From: Bog-257 sp963834135
GTDB taxonomy: Bacteria > Acidobacteriota > Terriglobia > Terriglobales > Acidobacteriaceae
DNA: 64,000 nt
Direction: 5' to 3'
Assembly: GCA_963834135.1 (NCBI GenBank)
Contig: CAWIAN010000007.1
Location: 1,054,001-1,118,000 of the forward strand
Part shown: piece after piece, positions 1-8,412 of the stretch
Numbering within the stretch: position 1 is the stretch's first letter
How the letters are laid out: each line of letters opens with the position of its first letter
Position numbers and translations under genes: made by a program
The notes under the pieces: model-generated
What the model saw: the letters and a program-made list of their open reading frames with translations, nothing else
The model's database searches: none
What the model was told of the DNA's origin: nothing

Positions 1-449
1 CGTATTTTGCCGCGCTTTTGCATCGCGCGGATCGCGACGGCGAAGTCGTTGATCATGCAGAAGCCTTCGCCGTGGTCCGGGAAGGCATGATGGAAGCCGC
101 CGCCAATGTTCATGCATATGCCATCTTCGAGCGCACGCTCGGCCGCGAGGATCGAGCCTCCGGTATGCAGCAGGAAAGCGTCCACCACCTGCGGCGAATA
201 AGGGATTTCCATCTGCAACTCTTCGCGCGCGCTCAGGCCACCCTCCATCAACTTGTTCACGTAATGAGGAGAGTGCACCAGGGTGACATCGGATTCGCTT
301 GCAGGACCAGGCACGATGAAATCGCTCTCGTCGGCTACGTGCTGCTGGAGGAGACGCTCGCGAATGAGCCGGAACTTGTCGGCGCGAAAGACATGTTCGC
401 CGATGGGCAGGAAATACTTCTCGCTATAGACGAGCTTGAAAGGAAGCAT
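1..449 (-). CDS. Histone deacetylase family protein (3' end outside window)
   Basis: The first 149 residues of an HDAC/AcuC-type zinc amidohydrolase are present; the rest lies to the left of the window. The visible part holds the active-site His pair in GGGFHHAFPDHGEGFC (HH at residues 120-121) followed by MIND, typical of the arginase-deacetylase fold. Bacterial members remove acetyl groups from polyamines, acetoin-pathway proteins or other acyl-lysines; the substrate cannot be told here. The ATG at 449 is the only ATG start supported by the family N-terminus; no strong ribosome site precedes it. It is divergent from the OppC gene, with 69 bases between them. Confidence 0.88.
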   Translation of the reverse strand, partial: MLPFKLVYSEKYFLPIGEHVFRADKFRLIRERLLQQHVADESDFIVPGPASESDVTLVHSPHYVNKLMEGGLSAREELQMEIPYSPQVVDAFLLHTGGSILAAERALEDGICMNIGGGFHHAFPDHGEGFCMINDFAVAIRAMQKRGKI

Positions 450-518
450 GGGCCGCTGTCGAACCTGTAATTGTAGAGCTACGGCGAAGCAACTGCCAGC
501 CTGTTAACATGGCCGGAA

Positions 519-1382
519 GTGAGTTCCGCGATTCAAGTCGTGTCGCTGCGTCGGGCCGCCGGATATAACCTGCTGGCGACTTCGGGTGTGGTGATGGTCG
601 TGATATTGGTGATTTGCGCCCTCTTCGCGCCTTGGATTGCGCCGCAAGATCCCGCCCACATCGACTTGCCTGCCCGGCTGATGGCACCGTCGGCCTCGCA
701 CTGGTTTGGCACCGACGAGTTGGGCCGCGACATTCTCTCGCGCATCATTTATGGCGCACGAATTTCCATGCTGGTGGGCAGCTGCGTGGTCGCGGCCTCG
801 CTGACACTGGGGCTGATCTTAGGGTCGATCGCGGGCTATTACGGCGGCATAACCGACCGGCTGCTCAACGTGGTGGTGATGAACGCCTTCATGTCGTTCC
901 CCGGAATTTTGCTGGCGATCGCGTTCGTCGCTTTTCTCGGTCCGGGAGTGTTCAACCTGATTTTTGCCTTGTCTCTCGGAGGCTGGGTGGGCTATGCGCG
1001 ACTGGTTCGTGCTCAGGTGCTGGCGGTGCGCGAGCGTGAATTCGTCGAAGCTGCGCGTGCGTTAGGGGCTAGCGACAGCCGGATCATCATGCGCCATATC
1101 CTGCCCAACATCATTCAGCCGATCATTGTGCAGGCGGCAATCGGTATGGCCGGCGCGATTCTGGCCGAGGCCACCATGAGCTTTCTCGGGTTGGGTGTGC
1201 CACCTCCGACGGCAAGCTGGGGAGCGATGCTGAACGATGCCCGCTCGCACCTATTTGATTCGCCTCACCTGGTGCTGTTCCCGGCGTTGGCGGTCATGCT
1301 GGCAGTGTTGTCCTTTAATTTCATCGGGGATGGCTTACGGGATTATCTGGATCCCCGCGCGAGGATTGAAGTGGGCCTGTAA
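519..1382 (+). CDS. OppC/DppC-type peptide ABC transporter permease
   Basis: Inner-membrane permease of the OppC/DppC class, moving peptides, nickel or similar solutes with an OppB partner, binding protein and ATPases. An OppC N-terminal segment with one membrane helix is followed by the HWFGTDELGRD motif, then about five helices and the ATPase-contacting EAA loop (EAARALGAS near residue 184). At 287 residues it is full length. The start is GTG at 519; an ATG at 509 is out of frame. No oppB, binding protein or ATPase gene lies beside it, so it is an orphan in this window. The substrate is unknown. Confidence 0.9.
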   Translation: MSSAIQVVSLRRAAGYNLLATSGVVMVVILVICALFAPWIAPQDPAHIDLPARLMAPSASHWFGTDELGRDILSRIIYGARISMLVGSCVVAASLTLGLILGSIAGYYGGITDRLLNVVVMNAFMSFPGILLAIAFVAFLGPGVFNLIFALSLGGWVGYARLVRAQVLAVREREFVEAARALGASDSRIIMRHILPNIIQPIIVQAAIGMAGAILAEATMSFLGLGVPPPTASWGAMLNDARSHLFDSPHLVLFPALAVMLAVLSFNFIGDGLRDYLDPRARIEVGL

Positions 1383-1390
1383 ACGAGGCA

Positions 1391-1469
1391 CTTGGCATTT
1401 GGCATTTGGGACTTGGCTAACGACGTGAGGTCCAGTTTTTTACACGTTCCGGCCAACTGCCAAATGCCA
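1391..1469. repeat. Intergenic imperfect inverted repeat (ttggcatttgg type)
   Basis: The left arm is a tandem of ttggcattt units (1391-1410) and the right arm, ggccaactgccaaatgcca (1451-1469), is its near reverse complement. The arms enclose about 40 bases between the OppC gene and msrA. Similar low-complexity bracketed elements recur near 43.9 kb and 57.3 kb. No gene or promoter is evident inside. Function unknown; it may fold as a long hairpin downstream of the OppC gene. Confidence 0.6.
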
Positions 1470-1509
1470 CATCTCCGTAACGGATTTCGGGTTCACGCAT
1501 CGAATAACT

Positions 1510-2049
1510 ATGTCAACAACTGAGACTGCAATTCTGGGCGGCGGATGCTTCTGGTGTGTTGAGGCCGCCATCAAGCAACTTCAGGGAGTCGAGTCCGTGC
1601 GCTCGGGCTACATGGGCGGACGTGTCGACAATCCCACCTATCAGCAGGTTTGCTCAGGCAAGACCGGGCATGTAGAGGTCGCCGAGATTGTCTTCGATCC
1701 TGCGATCATCACCTATAGCGACCTGCTGCACGTGTTCTTTACCCTTCACGATCCCACAACCCTCAACCGGCAGGGCAACGATGTGGGCGAACAATATCGT
1801 TCGGTGATTTTTTACCTGAACGAAGAGCAGAAGAACACAGCCAACGAAGTGATTAAGGAATTGACTCAGGACAAGCTTTTCCGCGATCCCATCGTCACCG
1901 CCGTCGAACCCGCGTCTACGTTTTACGTTGCCGAGAATTACCACCAGGACTATTTCGCGAACAATGCAACGCAGCCGTACTGCATGTTCGTGGTCGCCCC
2001 CAAGGTGCAGAAGATCCGGGAAAAGTACGCGCAGCGGCTCAAGGCCTAG
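1510..2049 (+). CDS. msrA: Peptide methionine sulfoxide reductase MsrA
   Basis: Repairs oxidised methionine by reducing the S-epimer of methionine sulfoxide in proteins, using thioredoxin as electron donor. The catalytic motif GGCFWCVEA begins at residue 11, with the nucleophilic Cys at 13; the YHQDYF segment near the C-terminus is also typical. Length is 179 residues, normal for the family. No second domain (MsrB) is fused. The ATG at 1510 gives the usual N-terminus, although the upstream sequence has no clear Shine-Dalgarno. It is cytoplasmic, and appears to be a stand-alone gene between two repeat elements. Confidence 0.96.
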   Translation: MSTTETAILGGGCFWCVEAAIKQLQGVESVRSGYMGGRVDNPTYQQVCSGKTGHVEVAEIVFDPAIITYSDLLHVFFTLHDPTTLNRQGNDVGEQYRSVIFYLNEEQKNTANEVIKELTQDKLFRDPIVTAVEPASTFYVAENYHQDYFANNATQPYCMFVVAPKVQKIREKYAQRLKA

Positions 2050-2066
2050 AATTTTCGGGCAACGTT

Positions 2067-2137
2067 TTCGCCACGGAGGGTCCGGGGATTTTCTGGCCTT
2101 TCGTTTTCCTCGGTGTTCGCTGTGCCTCCGTGGTGAA
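2067..2137. repeat. Short inverted-repeat element (ccacggagg type)
   Basis: Arms ttcgccacggagg (2067-2079) and cctccgtggtgaa (2125-2137) match as reverse complements at 12 of 13 positions and enclose 45 bases. A longer element with nearly the same terminal arms lies at 26103-26304. It contains no reading frame. It may be a MITE-like or REP-like dispersed repeat; that is inference from only two copies. Confidence 0.6.
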
Positions 2138-2156
2138 GGAAGCGATCGCGTCGGAA

Positions 2157-2185
2157 TTCCGTCATCCCTACTTAACCGATATAAT
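2157..2185 (+). promoter_or_regulatory. Possible sigma-70 promoter of uvrA
   Basis: A consensus -10 box TATAAT (2180-2185) lies 17 bases after a weak -35 TTCCGT (2157-2162). The predicted transcript starts near 2192, leaving a leader of about 53 bases before the uvrA ATG. No LexA-like palindrome that I recognise overlaps it. Confidence 0.5.
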
Positions 2186-2244
2186 AAGAAGTTTCGGCGG
2201 TCCGCTGGGGGCGACTCTGTAGGGGTCCACCTTGGAGTCTGCCG

Positions 2245-5169
2245 ATGTTCAGGGCCATGTCCAACGACAGCATCATCGTACGCGGAGCACGCGTCCACAA
2301 TCTGAAGAACATCGACTTTGAGATCCCGCACAACCAGTTGACGGTGGTGACTGGGGTCTCCGGATCGGGTAAGTCGTCGCTCGCGTTTGACACGGTTTAC
2401 GCGGAAGGGCAACGCCGCTACGTAGAGTCGCTTTCGGCGTACGCTCGGCAGTTCCTGGAACGTATTGAAAAGCCGGACGTCGATGTGATCGACGGCATCG
2501 CCCCCGCTGTCGCCATCAAGCAGAAGAACACCACCCGCAATCCGCGCTCCACGGTCGCGACCGCCACTGAGATTTACGACTACCTCCGCCTGATGTACGC
2601 GCGCGTTGGCCGCACCTATTGCATGAACTGCGGTCAGGAAGTGAAGAAGGACACGGTGGATGAAGTCGCCGACCGCATCCTGGCCATGGGCGAGGGCACT
2701 CGCGTTCAGGTCTTTTTCCCGTTGCAGCCTCCGCCGAAGCCATCGGAACCCGAGAAGCCCAAAGCGCGGCGAGCGGCGAAAAAGAAGAAGTCGAAAAGCC
2801 CGGCCGATGATGCACAAGTAAAGGAACGGCTCTTTGAACTGCGTAAGCGCGGCTACAACCGCCTATACCAAAATGGACAGATTTTTGAGTTCTCCACTCC
2901 TGAATCGCTGTTGGACCTGAACTTCGACGAACCGGTGCTGATCCTGATCGACCGTATCTCGGTCGCGGCCGACGCACGACTACGAATCGTTGACGCGGTA
3001 GAGCAGGGATACCGGGAGGCAGGAGAAGTTATTTTTGCGACGTCGCCTCGCGAGGGCGAGGTTCCGCAGCAGGTGCGCTTCTCCCAGCGTTTCGAATGCA
3101 AGCAGTGCGGCATTCGCTACGAAGAGCCTGAGCCGCGGCTGTTCTCGTTCAACAACCCATTCGGCGCGTGTCCGCGCTGCCAGGGCTTCGGCAACACTAT
3201 CGATTTCGATTTGAATCTGGTAATTCCAAACAAGACGCTCACGCTGGCAGAGGGGGCGATCGAGCCATGGACGAAGCCGAAGTACAAGCCGCTGGCGACT
3301 GAGATGCGGCGCTATGCGCGCGCGGCCGGCGTTCCGCTGGACGTTCCTTGGCAGGACCTCTCGTCCGATCAGCAGAGCTTTATCGTCGGTGGCGAAGGCA
3401 AGTTCTGGGGCGTGCGCGGCTTCTTCGAGCACCTGGAACGCAAGAAGTACAAGCTGCATGTTCGTGTGTTTCTGAGTCGCTATCGCGGCTATTCGACGTG
3501 TTCGGACTGCGGGGGATTGCGCCTGCGTCGTGAGGCACGGCAGATCAAGATCAGCGGCAAGGACATCTGTCAGGTCTCGGCCATGACCGTTGAGCAGGCT
3601 ACGCGCTTCTTTTCTGAGCTGGAGCTTTCGCGACAAGAGGGCGACATCGCGGGCAAGCTGCTGGAAGAGATCAACGATCGGCTGCGCTATCTGAACGACG
3701 TTGGTCTGGAATATCTGACGCTCGACCGGCTGGCGTCGACTTTGTCAGGTGGCGAAGCGCAGCGAATTCAATTGGCAACGTCGCTTGGATCGCGGCTGGT
3801 GGGAACGCTTTACGTGTTGGACGAGCCTTCGATTGGGCTTCACAGTCGCGATACAGGACGGTTGATCAAAATCCTGCACGATCTCCGCGACCTCGGAAAC
3901 ACGATCCTGGTGGTCGAACATGATGCTGAGATCATGCGATCGGCGGACCGCATCCTCGACCTCGGTCCGGGGGCTGGCGAGAACGGCGGAAAATTAATCG
4001 CTGCCGGGACCTACGATGAGATTCTGCACAATGCTTCGTCCTTGACTGGCCGATATCTCAGCGGCGAATTGCGCATTCAGCTTCCAGCGAACAGGCGAAC
4101 CGGCACTGGCCGCCAGATCAAGCTGATCGGAGCGCGAGCGCACAACCTAAAGAAGGTCAGTGTTGGTATTCCTCTTGGGATGCTCGTGTGCATCACGGGA
4201 GTTTCGGGATCAGGTAAATCTACGTTGGTCCATAATGTGCTCTATAACGCGCTCGCGGCGGAAAAGCAGCAGGTCACAGGGGGTCCAAGCGCCGAGGTTG
4301 AGCGGGTTGAAGGAGCAGAGTGGATCGATGAGGTCGTGCTGGTCGATCAGTCGCCCATTGGGCGGACACCGCGTTCTAACCCGGTCACGTATATCAAAGC
4401 ATTTGACGCCATCCGCGAACTGTTCGCTGCGCTGCCTGAGAGCGAGAAGCGCGGGTACGCGGCGGGGCATTTTTCGTTCAACATTCCGGGCGGACGTTGC
4501 GAGGTATGTCAGGGCGATGGCACCGTAACCGTCGAGATGCAGTTCCTTGCTGACGTCGAACTGATTTGCGAAGAGTGCAAGGGAACACGCTACAAGCCGG
4601 AGATCCTCGAGATTCGCTACCACGGCAAGAACATTCACGACGTGCTTGAGATGACCGTGAAGGAGGCCCTGCATTTTTTTTCGGGTGTGCCTAAGATCGT
4701 CGAGAAGCTGCGCGTGCTGGAAGAGGTGGGTCTGGGATATCTGCGGCTGGGGCAGTCGGCGACGACTTTGTCGGGTGGAGAAGCGCAGCGTATGAAGCTG
4801 GCGGCGCATCTACAGCCGCGCTTGCGAGATATCGGCAAGCCCCGCAGCGAGCAGAACAAGCGGCAGCCTCGCATGCTCTACATTTTTGACGAGCCGACAA
4901 CTGGCCTACATTTTGACGATGTCAGTAAGCTACTTGCCGCTTTCCGCCGTCTAATCGAAGCGGGCGGCTCGATTGTGGTCATCGAGCATAATCTTGATGT
5001 GATCAAGACCGCTGACTGGGTGATCGACCTTGGGCCGGAAGGCGGCTCTCGTGGCGGGCAGGTGGTAGCCGAGGGCACGCCAGAGGTGATCGTCGGTGCT
5101 CCGAACTCCTACACGGGTCAGTGGCTGGCACAGGTTTTACCGGTCCCTGCGCATTCTGATGGTGGCTAA
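2245..5169 (+). CDS. uvrA: Excinuclease ABC subunit A
   Basis: Damage-recognition ATPase of nucleotide excision repair; it loads UvrB on damaged DNA. Two ABC modules are visible: Walker A GVSGSGKSS (residues 37-45) and GVSGSGKST in the second half, with LSGGEAQR signatures in both and zinc-binding CxxC pairs (CMNC, CKQC, CPRC, CEVC, CEEC). Length is 974 residues, slightly over the usual ~940, because of a Pro/Lys/Ala-rich segment at about residues 161-192 in the region between Walker A and the signature. The ATG at 2245 has GGAG seven bases upstream. The last bases overlap the start of the next gene, so downstream translation is probably coupled. Confidence 0.98.
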   Translation: MFRAMSNDSIIVRGARVHNLKNIDFEIPHNQLTVVTGVSGSGKSSLAFDTVYAEGQRRYVESLSAYARQFLERIEKPDVDVIDGIAPAVAIKQKNTTRNPRSTVATATEIYDYLRLMYARVGRTYCMNCGQEVKKDTVDEVADRILAMGEGTRVQVFFPLQPPPKPSEPEKPKARRAAKKKKSKSPADDAQVKERLFELRKRGYNRLYQNGQIFEFSTPESLLDLNFDEPVLILIDRISVAADARLRIVDAVEQGYREAGEVIFATSPREGEVPQQVRFSQRFECKQCGIRYEEPEPRLFSFNNPFGACPRCQGFGNTIDFDLNLVIPNKTLTLAEGAIEPWTKPKYKPLATEMRRYARAAGVPLDVPWQDLSSDQQSFIVGGEGKFWGVRGFFEHLERKKYKLHVRVFLSRYRGYSTCSDCGGLRLRREARQIKISGKDICQVSAMTVEQATRFFSELELSRQEGDIAGKLLEEINDRLRYLNDVGLEYLTLDRLASTLSGGEAQRIQLATSLGSRLVGTLYVLDEPSIGLHSRDTGRLIKILHDLRDLGNTILVVEHDAEIMRSADRILDLGPGAGENGGKLIAAGTYDEILHNASSLTGRYLSGELRIQLPANRRTGTGRQIKLIGARAHNLKKVSVGIPLGMLVCITGVSGSGKSTLVHNVLYNALAAEKQQVTGGPSAEVERVEGAEWIDEVVLVDQSPIGRTPRSNPVTYIKAFDAIRELFAALPESEKRGYAAGHFSFNIPGGRCEVCQGDGTVTVEMQFLADVELICEECKGTRYKPEILEIRYHGKNIHDVLEMTVKEALHFFSGVPKIVEKLRVLEEVGLGYLRLGQSATTLSGGEAQRMKLAAHLQPRLRDIGKPRSEQNKRQPRMLYIFDEPTTGLHFDDVSKLLAAFRRLIEAGGSIVVIEHNLDVIKTADWVIDLGPEGGSRGGQVVAEGTPEVIVGAPNSYTGQWLAQVLPVPAHSDGG

Positions 5170-6517
5170 AGCGAGTTCGACGTGGCTGATGGCGGCGTTC
5201 ATCTTGACCGCCGTCGCACCTTGTGCCCAATCGCAAGAGGGTAAACCCACCATTCGGCACCATCGCGTTGAAGAGACTACGCCTGAGGATCCCAACGCCG
5301 TCCTGATCGATCAGGCGGAGACAGCGATGCAGCATAATGACTTCGCGACCGCCGAGGCTGCACTCCAAAAAGTGGTTGCCGCCAAGCCTGACGACTACCG
5401 CGCGTGGTTCGATCTGGGGTACGTCTACAACGCGACGCAGCGCCGGGCAGATGCAATTGATGCCTATCGCAAGGCCGTCGCAGCTAAGCCTGATGTGTTT
5501 GAGTCAAATCTCAACCTTGGTCTGCTGCTGGCGAAGCAGGGAGACAACGCAGAAGCTGCCAATTATTTGAAAGCGGCTACTCAACTGAAGCCCACGGAGA
5601 AGCCGGAACAGGGATTATCCCGGGCGTGGAAGGCGTTGGGACGAACCGAGGAGTCATCGTATCCGCAGCTCGCACTGGTTGCTTACGCGGAAGCGGCAAA
5701 ACTCGCGCCGCAGGACCCCGAACCCCACGTAGCTGCCGCAGAACTGCTCGCGCGGCAAAACGATCCGGCTGGAGCGGCGCGTGAGTATCAGGCAGCGATT
5801 GGCCTGGATCCAACTTCCACATCAGCAATGTCGAGTCTGGTAAACATTTTTATTGCGCAGAAGCAGTACTCCGATGCCGAAGCGGCGTTAAATAAGTTGC
5901 TGACGGCCAATCCTCAGAACAGCGCGGCGCGCTTGCAACTCGCCCGAGTCTTGGCGGCCGAAGGTAAGAATGACGAAGCGGCCAAGGCGCTGAACGCGGC
6001 AGGGCAAGCCAATCCCGATGATCCTCATGTTGCGATGGAGCTAGGAGCGATCTACCAGGACGCGGGGAAGAAAGCCGAGGCGGAGCAGCAGTTTCGTATA
6101 GCAGTGCAGAAGATGCCGCAGGATGCCCAGGCACACTACTCGCTCGGCGCCCTGCTGATGGACGAGAAGAAGTATGAGGAGGCCCAGCGGGAGTTGCTCA
6201 TCGCCGTGAAGCTGAAACCGGATTTAGGCGATGCTTACGGCAAGCTCGCAGTGGTGGCAGCGGCGAATAAGGATTATGTTCTGGCCCTTCGGGCACTGGA
6301 TGCTCGCGCCAAGTACCTGCCCGAGATTCCAGCAACTTATTTCTTAAGGGCCACCACGTTCGACAACTTGAAAGACATACCTCACGCGGTGGAATATTAT
6401 CAACGGTTCCTGGCGGTCGATGACGGTAAGTTTCCGGACCAGGAATGGCAGGCGCGGCACAGGCTTATCGCGATCGATCCTCAACACGCGGACAAATATC
6501 GGGTAAAGGTCAAGTGA
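5159..6517 (+). CDS. Exported TPR-repeat protein
   Basis: A signal peptide (MVAKASSTWLMAAFILTAVA, ending near APCAQSQ) is followed by about nine tetratricopeptide repeats over the remaining 400+ residues. TPR arrays are protein-interaction scaffolds; this one should sit in the periplasm. The ATG at 5159 is chosen because it starts directly at the signal peptide and overlaps the uvrA stop by 11 bases; a longer frame begins at 5096 but would add a non-signal N-terminus inside uvrA. The next gene starts two bases after its stop. The specific partner is unknown. Confidence 0.85.
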   Translation: MVAKASSTWLMAAFILTAVAPCAQSQEGKPTIRHHRVEETTPEDPNAVLIDQAETAMQHNDFATAEAALQKVVAAKPDDYRAWFDLGYVYNATQRRADAIDAYRKAVAAKPDVFESNLNLGLLLAKQGDNAEAANYLKAATQLKPTEKPEQGLSRAWKALGRTEESSYPQLALVAYAEAAKLAPQDPEPHVAAAELLARQNDPAGAAREYQAAIGLDPTSTSAMSSLVNIFIAQKQYSDAEAALNKLLTANPQNSAARLQLARVLAAEGKNDEAAKALNAAGQANPDDPHVAMELGAIYQDAGKKAEAEQQFRIAVQKMPQDAQAHYSLGALLMDEKKYEEAQRELLIAVKLKPDLGDAYGKLAVVAAANKDYVLALRALDARAKYLPEIPATYFLRATTFDNLKDIPHAVEYYQRFLAVDDGKFPDQEWQARHRLIAIDPQHADKYRVKVK

Positions 6518-6518
6518 C

Positions 6519-6971
6519 ATGGCGTGCATAGTCCGATTGGCGGCATTCTTAGTAATGGTCAACATCCTTTCGTTTGGCGCCGCCCAAACTCCAGCTGCCC
6601 TGAAGGCTCGTGCCGACTCCGCGCATGGCGGGGACGCCGTCAAGCCGTGCCTGGAGTACGCGCGCGTGCAACTGGAAACAGCAAACACTCTGTTCAACAA
6701 CGGAGACGCCGACCAGGGGCAGGCCGACATTCGGGAAGTTGTCACCTATGCAGGGAAGGGAGCGGATGCGGCTTCTTCTTCCGGAAAGCATCTGAAAGAC
6801 ACCGAGATCAAACTCCGGAAACTCGCCGATCGAATGCACGACATTGGTGAGACGCTGGCCTTCGAAGATCGGCAGCCGGTCCGCCAGGCGGTGGAAGAGC
6901 TGCAGCAGATTCGCTCCAAGCTGCTGGTGAGGATGTGGGGCCCCGACGCGGAGCCGAAGGGGAGTTCATGA
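6519..6971 (+). CDS. Small exported protein, unknown function
   Basis: A protein of 150 residues with an N-terminal signal peptide (hydrophobic residues 4-20, AAQ cleavage region) and a mature part rich in helix-forming residues, probably a small helical bundle. I do not recognise a family. It starts two bases after the TPR gene's stop, and its own stop overlaps the next ATG (ATGA), so the three genes after uvrA form one tightly packed unit of exported proteins. Confidence 0.75.
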   Translation: MACIVRLAAFLVMVNILSFGAAQTPAALKARADSAHGGDAVKPCLEYARVQLETANTLFNNGDADQGQADIREVVTYAGKGADAASSSGKHLKDTEIKLRKLADRMHDIGETLAFEDRQPVRQAVEELQQIRSKLLVRMWGPDAEPKGSS

Positions 6972-7525
6972 AACATCGACGGACTTCTTACGCCATTTTC
7001 CTGACAGTCCTCCTATTCGCCTGCGCTGGGCAGATGGCAGCACAACACCGGGATCCGCTGAATGAAAAAGAAGTCGATGAAATGCGAGAGTCGGCTGATT
7101 TGCCGGACAAGCGTCTCGAACTGATGGTGAAGTTCACACGCGCCCGTATGACTGCGGTCGAGCAACTGCGTGCCAATGGAAAAACTGCCAAAGACCGTCC
7201 GATGCAGATCCACGATTTGCTGGAGGATTTCACCGCCCTGCTGGATGAGATCCAGGACAACGTCGACATGTACGGTTCTCATAAGGCGGACATGCGGAGG
7301 GGCTTAACGCTGTTGGTTGAAGCAAACAGCGAATGGCAGCTCCAGTTACGGCGGCTGAAAGAGCAATCGCCCCCTGAGGAACTGGATCAGTATTCGTTCG
7401 TACTCACCAACGCCACCGATGCCGTCAAGGATATGGCCGACGATGCAAGGCAGGAGTTGCAGGAGCAGAACGAGCTGGCCAAACAGAAAAAGCTGACGAC
7501 GGTCTACTCGGAACGGCACGACTGA
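6968..7525 (+). CDS. Exported helical protein, unknown function
   Basis: A protein of 185 residues beginning MKHRRTSYAIFLTVLLFACAG, a signal peptide with a cleavage site after QMAA. The mature part is charged, Leu/Glu/Lys-rich and predicted largely helical, ending in a polar segment (ELQEQNELAKQKK). The ATG at 6968 overlaps the preceding stop by four bases (ATGA). It resembles its upstream neighbour in size and composition but no clear homology is visible. It is the last gene before a hairpin terminator, so it closes the uvrA-TPR transcription unit. Confidence 0.75.
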   Translation: MKHRRTSYAIFLTVLLFACAGQMAAQHRDPLNEKEVDEMRESADLPDKRLELMVKFTRARMTAVEQLRANGKTAKDRPMQIHDLLEDFTALLDEIQDNVDMYGSHKADMRRGLTLLVEANSEWQLQLRRLKEQSPPEELDQYSFVLTNATDAVKDMADDARQELQEQNELAKQKKLTTVYSERHD

Positions 7526-7539
7526 AGGGCAAAACAGAA

Positions 7540-7575
7540 AGGCCGCCATTTTCCCCCTGTGGCGGCCTCTCTTAA
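7540..7575 (+). terminator. Hairpin terminator after the uvrA-TPR unit
   Basis: A perfect nine-base stem, aggccgcca (7540-7548) with tggcggcct (7560-7568), has an 11-base loop and is followed by ctcttaatt. The T-tract is poor, so termination may be incomplete. Confidence 0.65.
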
Positions 7576-7720
7576 TTGTGAACTGCAAGAACTACTCTGA
7601 AACCGTAACAGACAATGTCGACCTGCTTCAATAGCACCGAAACCTTAGTACCTGCTTCATCAAGAGCCACGACCTGCGCCGCAAAGTGCCACCACGTTTC
7701 CGTGGTAGGTTAATAGCATC

Positions 7721-8407
7721 TTGCGGGAAAGCCTTCAGCAACTGTTCGAGAGGAAGTATCGCGAGCTTCGTCCACGAGCTCCGATGCCGGGTTTTCGCGT
7801 GGAATTCTACGCATTCGCCAATGTGAACAGTACGATTCGGCTGCGAGATGGCGTAATTCATGCCCGCATTTCGGATCTTCTGGAAGGTGCGCCGCAAAGC
7901 GTCATCGAAGCAATCGCACACATCCTGCTGGCCAAAATGTATCGCAAACCGGTTGAGTCGTTGCACTCCGTGCGTTACCGGCGGTATGTGTCCAGTCACG
8001 ACATTGCAACTAAGGCGCACCTCGTCCGTCAAGTGAGGGGTAGAAAAAGGATTGAGTCGGCACGGGGTTCCTGTTTCGATCTGGAAGAGGTTTTCGAGTC
8101 GCTGAATCTGAGGTTCTTCTACGGACTATTGGCTCGTCCGGTTATGACGTGGAGCCGCTCGCACGCCCGCAACAGCCTTGGTCACTACGATCCTGCGCAC
8201 AACGCGATAGTGGTCAGCCGGATTTTCGATCACCCCCGGGTGCCGCGTTACGCGGTAGAGTACATCGTGTATCACGAGATGCTCCACCTCAAGCATCCGG
8301 TGAAGCTGCGTGGCAGCCGCCGTTGTGTGCATGGTCCTGAGTTTCAGGCGGAAGAGAAGCTTTTTCCAGAACTCGATCGTGCGAAGCTTTTTCTGAAAAC
8401 CCTGTGA
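7721..8407 (+). CDS. SprT-like zinc metalloprotease domain protein
   Basis: Shows a zinc metallopeptidase active site HEMLH at residues 185-189 and a downstream HGPEF with His204 as probable third ligand, as in SprT/SprT-like and M48-related families. These either cut protein-DNA crosslinks or act as general proteases; the role here is not determined. There is no signal peptide, so it is cytoplasmic. Start is TTG at 7721: an in-frame stop at 7706 rules out anything further upstream. A small hairpin (accacg/cgtggt, 7691-7706) lies just before the start and could affect translation. It converges with the next gene with only five bases between. Confidence 0.78.
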   Translation: MRESLQQLFERKYRELRPRAPMPGFRVEFYAFANVNSTIRLRDGVIHARISDLLEGAPQSVIEAIAHILLAKMYRKPVESLHSVRYRRYVSSHDIATKAHLVRQVRGRKRIESARGSCFDLEEVFESLNLRFFYGLLARPVMTWSRSHARNSLGHYDPAHNAIVVSRIFDHPRVPRYAVEYIVYHEMLHLKHPVKLRGSRRCVHGPEFQAEEKLFPELDRAKLFLKTL

Positions 8408-8412
8408 CGGCT

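Noticed and set aside
18..470. Plus-strand frame at the left edge
   Set aside because: Antisense to the histone deacetylase-like gene, whose HH and GEGFC motifs are clear.
1654..2817. Minus-strand frame spanning msrA and uvrA
   Set aside because: It crosses two well-supported plus-strand genes and shows no domain.
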